From: Oscillospiraceae bacterium
Lineage (GTDB): Bacteria; Bacillota; Clostridia; Oscillospirales; Ruminococcaceae
Assembly: GCA_900768675.1 (NCBI GenBank)
Contig: CAAGDT010000023.1
Span: forward strand, 1 to 9,482
DNA length: 9,482 nucleotides
Reading direction: 5' to 3'
A program made the translations under genes and the position numbers. Below, piece after piece: positions 1 to 6,634 of the stretch. Positions within the stretch are counted from its first letter, which is position 1; each line of letters starts with the position of its first letter. The notes beneath the pieces were generated by a model, which saw only the letters and a list, made by a program, of their open reading frames with translations, was not told where the DNA came from and did no database searches.

Positions 1-63
1 ATTGGGTTGCTACTCTTATATTGTACCAAATCGGAATTATATAGGGTTTGGGGAAAAATAGTT

Positions 64-369
64 ATGGAGTATTTAGAAAAAAATTTTTCTGAAATAAAAG
101 ATATTGATAGAATAGGAATCACTTTTAAAAGCGGAGAAAAAATCATTTTTAAGGAATGTATTAAGCAGCGCTATAACAGCGAAATTTGTGTAGCAGATAG
201 GGATATAACTGCTCAGCCTCCTTACTTTGAATTCTTTACCCCTAACAAACCAATCAGAATTATCTTTTATAAAACAGGATTATTCTCAAGAATAAGGAAT
301 AGAAATAATTTCCTGAAATTGCAGATGATGATAACTGAATATGGTTATTCATCGTATGATTTAAGTTGA
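64..369 (+). CDS. Small hypothetical protein, AT-rich gene
   Basis: I do not recognise this protein. From the ATG at 64 it has 101 residues, is rich in Lys, Ile, Phe and Glu, and shows no signal peptide or membrane segment. The start at 64 is preferred because a G-rich stretch (GGGG at 50-53) lies about 10 bases upstream. The frame stays open to the left edge, with a possible TTG at 7, so a longer protein or one truncated by the window edge is possible. Base composition is visibly more AT-rich than the polyamine genes downstream, which may point to a different origin or weaker selection. An intrinsic terminator lies 40 bases after the stop, so it appears to be the last gene of its transcript. 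Function unknown. Confidence 0.5.
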   Translation: MEYLEKNFSEIKDIDRIGITFKSGEKIIFKECIKQRYNSEICVADRDITAQPPYFEFFTPNKPIRIIFYKTGLFSRIRNRNNFLKLQMMITEYGYSSYDLS

Positions 370-409
370 CAAATTCTCATTTGTGTGGCAGCTCCACCCG
401 ATACATACC

Positions 410-450
410 CCGCCCGTAAAGCTCCCCAAAAAGCCAAACGGGCGGTTTTT
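410..450 (+). terminator. Intrinsic terminator after the small hypothetical gene
   Basis: The arm CCGCCCGT (410-417) pairs perfectly with ACGGGCGG (438-445) across a 20-base loop and is followed at once by five T (446-450). It lies 40 bases after the stop of the upstream gene and separates it from the polyamine promoter. Confidence 0.75.
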
Positions 451-514
451 ACTCCCCCGCAAGCTTATTCCTGCCCCTTTACCCATATTTTTTTGTCGCT
501 TTACCGAAATACCA

Positions 515-543
515 TTGACAAAACCGTCGTTTTATGGTAATAT
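515..543 (+). promoter_or_regulatory. Sigma-A promoter of the polyamine operon leader
   Basis: A perfect -35 box TTGACA (515-520) and a -10 box TAATAT (538-543) are separated by exactly 17 bases. Transcription should start near 550. No comparable promoter was found between here and the first polyamine gene, so this is the likely promoter of the whole operon, which leaves a leader of about 280 nt before the speD start codon. Confidence 0.85.
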
Positions 544-549
544 AGTAAC

Positions 550-776
550 AATTGCAGAAGTGAGGGTTTATCCTATCATTATAGCATTTTGCCGTGAAAG
601 CGGTACAGCTGATTTACAGCCTATTGATTCGATTTTATCGATAACATTTTATAAGTTTGCTTAACAATAGCGGCGCTGCCGCACATCAACTTGTGAAACG
701 GTCAATAAGAGTAGTAAAAGTATGTTTGCTATATAGACTCTGAACCCCTCTGAATGCAACGGAATAGGTTTTTTCT
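550..776 (+). ncRNA. Structured leader RNA upstream of speD (candidate cis-regulatory element)
   Basis: The leader has long-range pairings that close one large domain. TTGCA (552-556) pairs with TGCAA (755-759), GAGGG (562-566) with CCCTC (746-750), and TATAGCA (580-586) with TGCTATA (727-733). Inside lie possible short hairpins at 591-604, 608-620, 629-641, 652-663, 670-682 and 682-695; some of these may be chance. No convincing gene lies here: the open frame at 383-664 spans both the terminator and the promoter. I do not recognise the fold as a SAM or guanidine riboswitch from its sequence motifs. It could be a new polyamine or SAM sensor, or an independent RNA such as a 6S-like or raiA-type RNA. 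Position between the operon promoter and an intrinsic terminator favours a cis-acting role. Pairings were found by eye, not by energy calculation. Confidence 0.55.
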
Positions 777-777
777 G

Positions 778-812
778 CGCATAACAGTTGATGAACGCTG
801 TTATGCGTTTTT
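778..812 (+). terminator. Intrinsic terminator in the speD leader (candidate attenuator)
   Basis: CGCATAACAG (778-787) pairs perfectly over 10 bases with CTGTTATGCG (798-807), with the loop at 788-797 and five T at 808-812. It ends only 21 bases before the speD ATG. That leaves no room for a further promoter, so operon transcripts must read through it. This makes it a likely attenuator. AGTTGATG (786-793), at the top of this hairpin, is complementary to CATCAACT (684-691) in the leader, which could serve as an antiterminator or a loop-loop contact. It could instead simply end an independent small RNA with partial readthrough. Confidence 0.75.
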
Positions 813-833
813 GTTTTGTGGGAAGGGCGGAAA

Positions 834-1595
834 ATGGAAAATAAATTAAAGCTTTACGGCTTCAACAACCTTACAAAATCCCTCAGCTTCAACATTTACG
901 ACGTCTGCTACGCAAAAACTCCCAAGGAGCAGAAAAACTATATCGACTATATTGACGAGCAGTACAACAGCCGCCGTATCACCGATATTATGACCCACCT
1001 TACCGAGATGATAGGCGCACAGGTTCTCAGCGTTTCAAGGCAGGACTACGACCCCCAGGGCGCTTCCGCCACCTTCCTTATTGCAGACGAAACAATGGTG
1101 CCCATAAAGAACGACGCAGTTGTAGCGCACCTTGACAAAAGCCACGTTACCGTCCACACCTACCCGGAGTACCACCCGGACAACAGTATTGCAACATTCA
1201 GAGTTGACATAGACGTTGCCACCTGCGGCAAAATCACCCCTCTTACCGCCCTCGATTACCTTATCGGCAGCTTCGACTCCGATATAATCACAATGGACTA
1301 CCGTGTAAGAGGCTTTACAAGGGATATTGAGGGGCATAAGCTTTTTATCGACCACAACATAACTTCCATACAGGACTACATCGACGAAAAGACCCTGCAC
1401 CGATACGACGCAGTAGATATAAACGTTTATCAGGCGAACATTTTCCACACAAAAATGCTCATAAAGGAGCTGAATTTGCAGAATTACCTGTTCAACGCCG
1501 ACGTGGACGAGCTTCCGCCTAAGGTAAGACTTGACATAACCTCGGCGCTGAGAAAGGAAATGATTGAAATTTTCAGCGGAAGGAATGTTTACTGA
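834..1595 (+). CDS. speD: S-adenosylmethionine decarboxylase proenzyme, E. coli type
   Basis: Decarboxylates S-adenosylmethionine to give the aminopropyl donor for SpeE. The 253-residue protein resembles E. coli SpeD along its length, including the N-terminal GFNNLTKSLSF block (residues 9-19) and DYRVRGFTRDI in the middle. The self-cleavage site is LDKSH: Ser103 after Lys102 should become the pyruvoyl cofactor, splitting the chain into a beta subunit of about 102 residues and an alpha subunit of about 151. Cys131 in ATCGKITPL matches the catalytic cysteine of the family. The ATG at 834 is chosen over an in-frame TTG at 816 because a GGAAGGG ribosome binding site (821-827) precedes it and the E. 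coli protein starts at the same point. It is first in a five-gene polyamine operon, behind a terminator-bearing leader. Its stop shares one base with the start of the next gene, so translation is probably coupled. Confidence 0.96.
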   Translation: MENKLKLYGFNNLTKSLSFNIYDVCYAKTPKEQKNYIDYIDEQYNSRRITDIMTHLTEMIGAQVLSVSRQDYDPQGASATFLIADETMVPIKNDAVVAHLDKSHVTVHTYPEYHPDNSIATFRVDIDVATCGKITPLTALDYLIGSFDSDIITMDYRVRGFTRDIEGHKLFIDHNITSIQDYIDEKTLHRYDAVDINVYQANIFHTKMLIKELNLQNYLFNADVDELPPKVRLDITSALRKEMIEIFSGRNVY

Positions 1596-3040
1596 TGAAA
1601 TACACCCAGCAGGACGCTCCGATTTTTGAAGCGCTCAGAAAATTCAGGCAGATGCGTGTTGTTCCCTTTGACGTTCCGGGGCATAAGCGGGGCAGGGGAA
1701 ACAGGGAGCTTACAGAGTTCCTCGGCGAAAGCTGTATGAGCGTTGACGTAAACTCAATGAAGCCGCTGGATAACCTTTGCCACCCGGTTTCGGTTATCAA
1801 GGACGCAGAGGAGCTGGCGGCACAGGCTTTCGGCGCAGCAAACGCCTTCTTTATGGTAGGCGGAACGACCTCGGCGGTACAGGCTATGATTATGTACGCC
1901 TGCAAAAGCGGTGATAAGATTATCCTGCCCCGAAACGTTCACAGAAGCGCAATAAATTCCCTTATTCTTTGTGATGCAGTACCCGTTTACGTCAATCCCG
2001 ACGTAAACCCGCAGCTTGGAATTGCCCTCGGTATGTCGGTGGAGCAGGTGGAGCTTGCAATCAAGGAAAACCCTGACGCAAAGGCGGTTTTAGTCAACAA
2101 TCCCACCTATTACGGTATCTGCTCCGACCTTAAGAAGATTACCGAAATCGCCCACGCCCACGGTATGCTGGTGCTGGTTGACGAAGCCCACGGCACACAT
2201 TTCTACTTCGGCGACGGCTTTCCGAAAACCGCTATGGAGTGCGGAGCAGATATTGCCAGCGTAAGTATGCACAAATCAGGCGGCAGCCTTACCCAGAGTT
2301 CTTTTCTTCTTATGGGAAGCGCCGTAAACCCCGACTATATGCGGCAGGTCATAAACCTTACCCAGACCACAAGCGCCTCCTATCTGCTTTTAAGCAGTCT
2401 CGATATTTCCCGGAAAAGGCTTGCTCTTAAGGGCAGGGAGATTTTCGAGGAAACCGTTCACATGGCGGAATACGCCCGCTATGAAATAAACTCAATCGGC
2501 GGCTACTACGCCTTTTCAAAGGAGCTTATAAACGGCAGCAGTATCTACGATTTTGACGTATCAAAGCTGTCCATACACACCCTTTCAATCGGACTTGCAG
2601 GAATTGAGGTTTACGATATTCTGCGAGACGATTACGATATTCAGATTGAATTCGGGGATATAGGGAATATTCTTGCATATATTTCGGTAGGGGACAGAAA
2701 GCAGGATATAGAGCGGCTTATAAGCGCTCTTGCTGAGATAAAGAGGGTTTACGGAAAGAGCAGCGCAGGTATGCTTTCTCAGGAGTATATCAACCCGATA
2801 GTTGCCGAAACTCCGAGAAGAGCCTTTTACGCCGAAAAGCGCTCCCTGCCCCTAAAAGAAACAGCAGGAAAGGTCTGCAGCGAGTTTGTAATGTGCTACC
2901 CGCCCGGAATACCGATTTTAGCTCCCGGCGAGCTTATAACCCCCGAAATTATTCAGTATATCGAGTACGCCAAGGAAAAGGGCTGTCAGATGACGGGTAC
3001 AGAGGATATAAATATAGAGCGGCTTAACGTTATAGTCTGA
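1595..3040 (+). CDS. speA: PLP-dependent Orn/Lys/Arg decarboxylase, SpeA/YaaO type (probably arginine decarboxylase)
   Basis: Cytosolic fold-type I decarboxylase, expected to make a primary polyamine precursor: agmatine if it acts on arginine, cadaverine or putrescine if on lysine or ornithine. The 481-residue length fits the short Gram-positive form related to B. subtilis SpeA, without the N-terminal wing domain of the large enterobacterial enzymes. Visible marks are PFDVPGHKRG near the N-terminus (24-33), the phosphate-binding GGTTSA (89-94), VDEAHG (195-200) with the cofactor-ring Asp196, and SMHKSGG (224-230) with Lys227 as the PLP lysine. The C-terminal part carries CYPPGIPILAPGE, typical of the family. 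The start overlaps the speD stop by one base (TGATG). Substrate cannot be set by sequence alone; arginine is favoured by the spe operon context. No agmatinase or agmatine deiminase accompanies it in the window. Confidence 0.88.
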   Translation: MKYTQQDAPIFEALRKFRQMRVVPFDVPGHKRGRGNRELTEFLGESCMSVDVNSMKPLDNLCHPVSVIKDAEELAAQAFGAANAFFMVGGTTSAVQAMIMYACKSGDKIILPRNVHRSAINSLILCDAVPVYVNPDVNPQLGIALGMSVEQVELAIKENPDAKAVLVNNPTYYGICSDLKKITEIAHAHGMLVLVDEAHGTHFYFGDGFPKTAMECGADIASVSMHKSGGSLTQSSFLLMGSAVNPDYMRQVINLTQTTSASYLLLSSLDISRKRLALKGREIFEETVHMAEYARYEINSIGGYYAFSKELINGSSIYDFDVSKLSIHTLSIGLAGIEVYDILRDDYDIQIEFGDIGNILAYISVGDRKQDIERLISALAEIKRVYGKSSAGMLSQEYINPIVAETPRRAFYAEKRSLPLKETAGKVCSEFVMCYPPGIPILAPGELITPEIIQYIEYAKEKGCQMTGTEDINIERLNVIV

Positions 3041-3066
3041 ATTTCTGAGGAAAGGAAGGATTTTAA

Positions 3067-3921
3067 TTGGATTTATGGTTTTCTGAGCTGCACACGCCCA
3101 ATGTAAAGCTTTCAATAAAGGTTGACAAGCAGCTTTACAGCGGAAAAAGCGAGTTTCAGCAGATTGATATTTTTCATTCCGAGGAATTCGGAAGATTTCT
3201 GACCCTTGAGGGGTATATGATGCTTACCGAAAAGGACGAGTTCATCTACCACGAGATGATAACCCACGTTCCCCTTGCAGTTCACCCCAACCCCGAAAAG
3301 GTGCTTGTTATCGGCGGGGGAGATGGTGGTGCAGTAAGAGAAATCGCCCGCTATAAGAGCGTAAAGCATATAGACTTAGTCGAGATAGACGAAACGGTTA
3401 TTGACGTAAGCAGACAGTATCTCCCCTTTACCGCCTGCCGCCTTGACGACCCACGGGTGCATATCTTCTACGAGGACGGAGTCAAGTTTATCCGCCGCTG
3501 CGAGAACAAGTACGACGTTATAATCGTTGACTCAACCGACCCCTTTGGTCCCGGCGAGGGGCTTTTTACAAGGGAGTTTTACGGCAGCTGCTTCAAGGCG
3601 CTTAAAGAGGACGGAATAATGGTAAATCAGCACGAAAGCCCCTTTTATCCCGCCGACGCAGAGGCTATGCAGCGGGCGCACAAGCGCATAGTTGAAAGCT
3701 TCCCCATAAGCAGGGTTTATCAGGCGCATATACCAACCTACCCTTCGGGACACTGGCTTTTCGGCTTCGCCTCAAAGAAATATCACCCCGTAATTGATTT
3801 TGACAGGGAGCGCTGGAAAGCCCTCGGCATAGAAACCGACTACTATAACCCACACATTCATGTAGGCGCTTTTGCGCTGCCAAACTATGTGGAGAAATTG
3901 CTCCGAGAAGTTGAACATTAA
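3067..3921 (+). CDS. speE: Spermidine synthase (polyamine aminopropyltransferase)
   Basis: Transfers the aminopropyl group of decarboxylated SAM to an amine acceptor, classically putrescine to spermidine, releasing methylthioadenosine. The 284-residue protein has the usual bacterial length: a small N-terminal beta domain followed by a Rossmann methyltransferase-like domain. Key motifs are EKDEFIYHEM (55-64), the nucleotide-binding GGGDGG (83-88), LVEIDE (104-109), VDSTDP (154-159) with catalytic Asp155, and IPTYPSGHW near residue 222. The start is TTG at 3067, supported by a strong AAAGGAAGGA site (3052-3061) six bases upstream and by alignment with B. subtilis SpeE from its LW residues. It follows the decarboxylase by 26 bases. 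The acceptor pocket cannot be read reliably by eye, so acceptors other than putrescine (agmatine, cadaverine, spermidine) remain possible, which matters because the operon has a second route to spermidine. Confidence 0.95.
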   Translation: MDLWFSELHTPNVKLSIKVDKQLYSGKSEFQQIDIFHSEEFGRFLTLEGYMMLTEKDEFIYHEMITHVPLAVHPNPEKVLVIGGGDGGAVREIARYKSVKHIDLVEIDETVIDVSRQYLPFTACRLDDPRVHIFYEDGVKFIRRCENKYDVIIVDSTDPFGPGEGLFTREFYGSCFKALKEDGIMVNQHESPFYPADAEAMQRAHKRIVESFPISRVYQAHIPTYPSGHWLFGFASKKYHPVIDFDRERWKALGIETDYYNPHIHVGAFALPNYVEKLLREVEH

Positions 3922-3952
3922 GCAATATGACATAAAGAAAGGAAATAACAAA

Positions 3953-5155
3953 ATGGGAAAATGTATGATTATCGGCTGCGGCGGAGTTGCTTCCGTTGCA
4001 ATTCACAAGTGCTGCCAGAACAGCGAGGTTTTTGAGGGCATTATGATTGCAAGCCGCACAAAGTCCAAGTGCGACGCCCTCAAAGAGAAGCTTCAGCCTA
4101 CCACAAAAACCGTTATTGAAACCGCACAGGTAAATGCAGATAACGTATCGGAGCTTGTTGCACTTATAAACTCCTACAAGCCGGACGTTGTGCTTAACCT
4201 TGCGCTGCCTTATCAGGATTTAACCATAATGGACGCCTGCCTTGAAACAAAGACCCATTATGTTGACACCGCAAACTATGAGCCTCTTGACACCGCAAAG
4301 TTCGAGTACAAGTGGCAGTGGGCGTACAGAGAGCGCTTTGAAAAGGCGGGAATTACCGCACTTTTAGGCAGCGGCTTCGACCCCGGCGTAACAGGAGTTT
4401 TCTCCGCCTACGCTATGAAGCACGAGTTTGACGAAATCAACTATATTGATATACTTGACTGCAACGGCGGCGACCACGGCTACCCCTTTGCAACCAACTT
4501 CAACCCCGAAATCAATATCCGTGAGGTTTCTGCAAAGGGAAGCTATATCGAGGACGGCAAGTGGGTTGAAACCGAGCCTATGGAGATTAAGAGAGTCTAT
4601 AACTTCAAGGGCGTTGGCGAAAAGGATATGTATTTACTGCACCACGAGGAGCTGGAGTCCCTTGCGCTGAACATCAAGGGAATTAAGCGTATCCGCTTCT
4701 TTATGACCTTCGGACAGAGCTACCTTACTCACCTGAAATGCCTTGAAAACGTAGGTATGACCTCAATCGAGCCTATTATGTACGAGGGCAAGGAGATTGT
4801 ACCCTTACAGTTCCTTAAGGCTGTTCTCCCCGATCCCGCTTCCCTTGGTCCGAGAACAGTAGGCAAGACCAATATCGGCTGCATTTTCCGCGGCAAGAAG
4901 GACGGTAAGGACAAGAACTATTATCTCTACAATATCTGCGACCATCAGGAGTGTTACAGGGAAGTGGGCTCACAGGCTATTTCCTACACAACAGGCGTTC
5001 CCGCTATGATAGGCGCTATGATGATTATGACAGGCAAGTGGCAGAAGCCCGGAGTTTACAATATCGAGGAGTTCGACCCCGATCCCTTTATGGAGGCTCT
5101 CAACAAGTGGGGTCTCCCTTGGGAAGAGGACAGAAACCCTGTGCTTGTAGACTGA
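3953..5155 (+). CDS. Carboxynorspermidine/carboxyspermidine dehydrogenase (saccharopine dehydrogenase family)
   Basis: Expected to condense L-aspartate beta-semialdehyde with a primary amine (diaminopropane, putrescine or another polyamine) and reduce the imine with NADPH, giving carboxynorspermidine, carboxyspermidine or a homologue. The 400-residue length suits this family. The N-terminal Rossmann domain shows MIIGCGGVA (5-13), then ASRT (33-36) at the end of the second strand, consistent with NADP binding. LNLALPYQD (81-89), THYVDTANYE (101-110) and GSGFDPGVTGVF (139-150) are typical of the family. The ATG at 3953 is chosen over an in-frame ATG at 3872, which lies inside speE; GAAAGGAAA at 3937-3945 supplies the ribosome binding site. 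It lies 31 bases after speE and one base before nspC, its partner in the two-step route. Often annotated as lys1-like saccharopine dehydrogenase, but pairing with nspC makes the polyamine role far more likely. Confidence 0.92.
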   Translation: MGKCMIIGCGGVASVAIHKCCQNSEVFEGIMIASRTKSKCDALKEKLQPTTKTVIETAQVNADNVSELVALINSYKPDVVLNLALPYQDLTIMDACLETKTHYVDTANYEPLDTAKFEYKWQWAYRERFEKAGITALLGSGFDPGVTGVFSAYAMKHEFDEINYIDILDCNGGDHGYPFATNFNPEINIREVSAKGSYIEDGKWVETEPMEIKRVYNFKGVGEKDMYLLHHEELESLALNIKGIKRIRFFMTFGQSYLTHLKCLENVGMTSIEPIMYEGKEIVPLQFLKAVLPDPASLGPRTVGKTNIGCIFRGKKDGKDKNYYLYNICDHQECYREVGSQAISYTTGVPAMIGAMMIMTGKWQKPGVYNIEEFDPDPFMEALNKWGLPWEEDRNPVLVD

Positions 5156-5156
5156 A

Positions 5157-6296
5157 ATGACGGCTGAGGAAATCAAAAGGCTGCCCCTTTCTACGCCCTG
5201 CTATATAATCGACGAGGAGCGGCTTATAAGAAATCTGGAGATTTTAAGCGGCGTTGAAAAGCGGACGGGCTGTAAGATACTTTTAGCCCAGAAAGCCTTT
5301 TCCTGCTACTATTTTTACCCTCTTATAGGGCAGTACGTCAGCGGTACGGCGGCAAGCGGGCTGTACGAAGCAAGGCTTGGGGCTGAGTATATAAATAAGG
5401 AAAACCACGTTTTCTCGGCGGCTTACCGTGACAGCGAAATAGACGAGATACTAAGCTATTCAAATCATATCGTCTTTAATTCCTTTAACCAGCTCCGCCG
5501 CTTTCGTGAAAAGGCGCTTAAAGCGGGAGCAAGCATAGGACTGCGTATAAATCCGGAGTTTTCCACGCAGGAGGGACACGAGATTTACGACCCATGTTCG
5601 CCGAAATCAAGGCTTGGAATTACAAGGGAAAGCTTTGATGAAAACGACCTCTCCGGAGTAACGGGGCTTCATTTCCACACCCTCTGCGAGCAGAACTCCG
5701 ACGACCTGGAAAAGACCCTTGACGCGGTTGAGGAAAAGTTCGGGGACATTCTCCGCAAGATGAAATGGATAAATTTCGGCGGCGGGCACCATATTACAAG
5801 GGAGGACTACGATATTCCCCGCCTTGAAAGGTGCATAAAGCGTATGCAGGAAAAGTACGGTCTTACGGTTTATCTTGAACCGGGAGAAGCCTTTGCTCTT
5901 AATGCAGGCTATCTTATGACCACGGTGCTTGATATGACCCGCAACGATATGGATATTGCAATTCTGGATACCTCTGCGGCTTGCCACATGCCGGACGTAC
6001 TGGAAATGCCCTACCGACCGCCGCTTTTTGACAGCGGAAAGCCTTTCGAAAAGGCTTATACCTGCCGCCTTGGGTCTCAGACCTGCCTCTCCGGGGATTT
6101 TATCGGTGAATACTCCTTCGATAAGCCCCTTGAAATCGGGGACAGGCTTGTTTTCGGGGATATGGCAATTTACTCTATGGTAAAGAACAATACCTTTAAC
6201 GGTATGCCTTTGCCGGATATAGCAGTACTGCACCAAAACGGGGAATCGGAGGTAATTAAACGCTTCGGCTACCAGGATTTTAAAACAAGGTTATAA
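5157..6296 (+). CDS. nspC: Carboxynorspermidine/carboxyspermidine decarboxylase
   Basis: PLP enzyme of the alanine racemase-fold decarboxylase family that removes the carboxyl group from carboxynorspermidine or carboxyspermidine, finishing the aspartate-semialdehyde route to norspermidine or spermidine. It has 379 residues, a normal length. Visible are the PLP lysine Lys46 in LLAQKAF, LHFHTLCE (171-178), the phosphate-binding FGGGHH (207-212), EPGEAF (241-246), CHMPDVLEMPYRP (276-288), and catalytic-type Cys310 in SQTCLSGD at the dimer active site. HFHTLCE and HMPDVLEMPYRP distinguish it from DAP, ornithine and arginine decarboxylases of the same fold. Its ATG is one base after the dehydrogenase stop with no clear Shine-Dalgarno sequence upstream, so translation is probably coupled to that gene. 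It is the last gene of the operon, with an intrinsic terminator 10 bases after the stop. Confidence 0.95.
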   Translation: MTAEEIKRLPLSTPCYIIDEERLIRNLEILSGVEKRTGCKILLAQKAFSCYYFYPLIGQYVSGTAASGLYEARLGAEYINKENHVFSAAYRDSEIDEILSYSNHIVFNSFNQLRRFREKALKAGASIGLRINPEFSTQEGHEIYDPCSPKSRLGITRESFDENDLSGVTGLHFHTLCEQNSDDLEKTLDAVEEKFGDILRKMKWINFGGGHHITREDYDIPRLERCIKRMQEKYGLTVYLEPGEAFALNAGYLMTTVLDMTRNDMDIAILDTSAACHMPDVLEMPYRPPLFDSGKPFEKAYTCRLGSQTCLSGDFIGEYSFDKPLEIGDRLVFGDMAIYSMVKNNTFNGMPLPDIAVLHQNGESEVIKRFGYQDFKTRL

Positions 6297-6306
6297 ACGT
6301 AAAAGC

Positions 6307-6333
6307 AAAAGCCCTGCTTTCGCAGGGCTTTTT
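6307..6333. terminator. Bidirectional intrinsic terminator between nspC and the HPr-like genes
   Basis: GCCCTGC (6311-6317) pairs with GCAGGGC (6322-6328) across a TTTC loop, flanked by AAAA on the left (6307-6310) and five T on the right (6329-6333). The symmetry lets it end the polyamine operon on the plus strand and the convergent HPr-like operon on the minus strand. Confidence 0.88.
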
Positions 6334-6370
6334 GGGGCTTATGAGTAAATAATGAGAAGTGTAAGCTAAA

Positions 6371-6601
6371 TTACTTTACGATAAATTCAGCAAGAGCTTC
6401 TTCAAGCTCAGCTGTATCGTCGGTGTGAGCTACCATTTTCAGCTCCTTGGAGAGGTCGAGGCTGAAGATACCCATGATAGACTTAGCGTCGATTGCGTAT
6501 CTGCCGGAGATAAGGTCTACTTCGTAGCTGAAAAGCATAACTGTTGATACAAACTTCTTAACCTGGTCGATTGTTCCGATTTTTACTGTAAATTCCTTCA
6601 T
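6371..6601 (-). CDS. HPr-like protein lacking the phosphorylatable histidine
   Basis: A 76-residue protein of the HPr family. HPr normally carries phosphate from PEP through His15 to sugar permeases of the phosphotransferase system. Here the region that should read GLHARPA is IGTIDQV; aligning on the serine motif puts Thr10 at the His15 position, and Arg17 is also lost. The regulatory serine block is intact as DAKSIMGIFSLDLS, with Ser41 equivalent to Ser46. PTS phosphotransfer is therefore unlikely, and a regulatory role like that of Crh in B. subtilis (which has Gln at position 15 and keeps Ser46) is possible. An AAAGGAAG ribosome binding site precedes the ATG by seven bases. It is second in a minus-strand pair, 33 bases after its paralogue. 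Whether HPr kinase acts on it is unknown. Confidence 0.85.
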   Translation of the reverse strand: MKEFTVKIGTIDQVKKFVSTVMLFSYEVDLISGRYAIDAKSIMGIFSLDLSKELKMVAHTDDTAELEEALAEFIVK

Positions 6602-6634
6602 AACATTTCTTCCTTTCTGTTCTGTGTGTTGTGT

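Noticed and set aside
383..664. Open reading frame of 93 codons between the first gene and speD
   Set aside because: It runs straight across an intrinsic terminator (410-450) and a consensus promoter (515-543), has no ribosome binding site, and its Pro-rich composition is unlike the neighbours. It is best seen as chance.
691..735. Possible internal promoter in the leader (TTGTGA or TATATA-like boxes)
   Set aside because: TTGTGA with TAAAAG has an 18-base spacer but a poor -10, and TATATA at 730-735 has no usable -35. Both are far weaker than the promoter at 515-543.
816..833. In-frame TTG at 816 as an earlier speD start
   Set aside because: The TTG lies just after the T-run of the terminator and lacks an upstream ribosome binding site, while GGAAGGG at 821-827 serves the ATG at 834. 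The E. coli homologue also begins at that point.
3872..3952. Longer N-terminus for the dehydrogenase starting inside speE
   Set aside because: The Rossmann motif normally sits within a few residues of the start in this family, and GAAAGGAAA at 3937-3945 precedes the ATG at 3953. The extra 27 residues are speE sequence read in another frame.
5607..6236. Minus-strand open frame of 209 codons opposite nspC
   Set aside because: It lies entirely antisense to a well-supported decarboxylase gene and its translation shows no recognisable family. It is a shadow of biased codon use on the plus strand.
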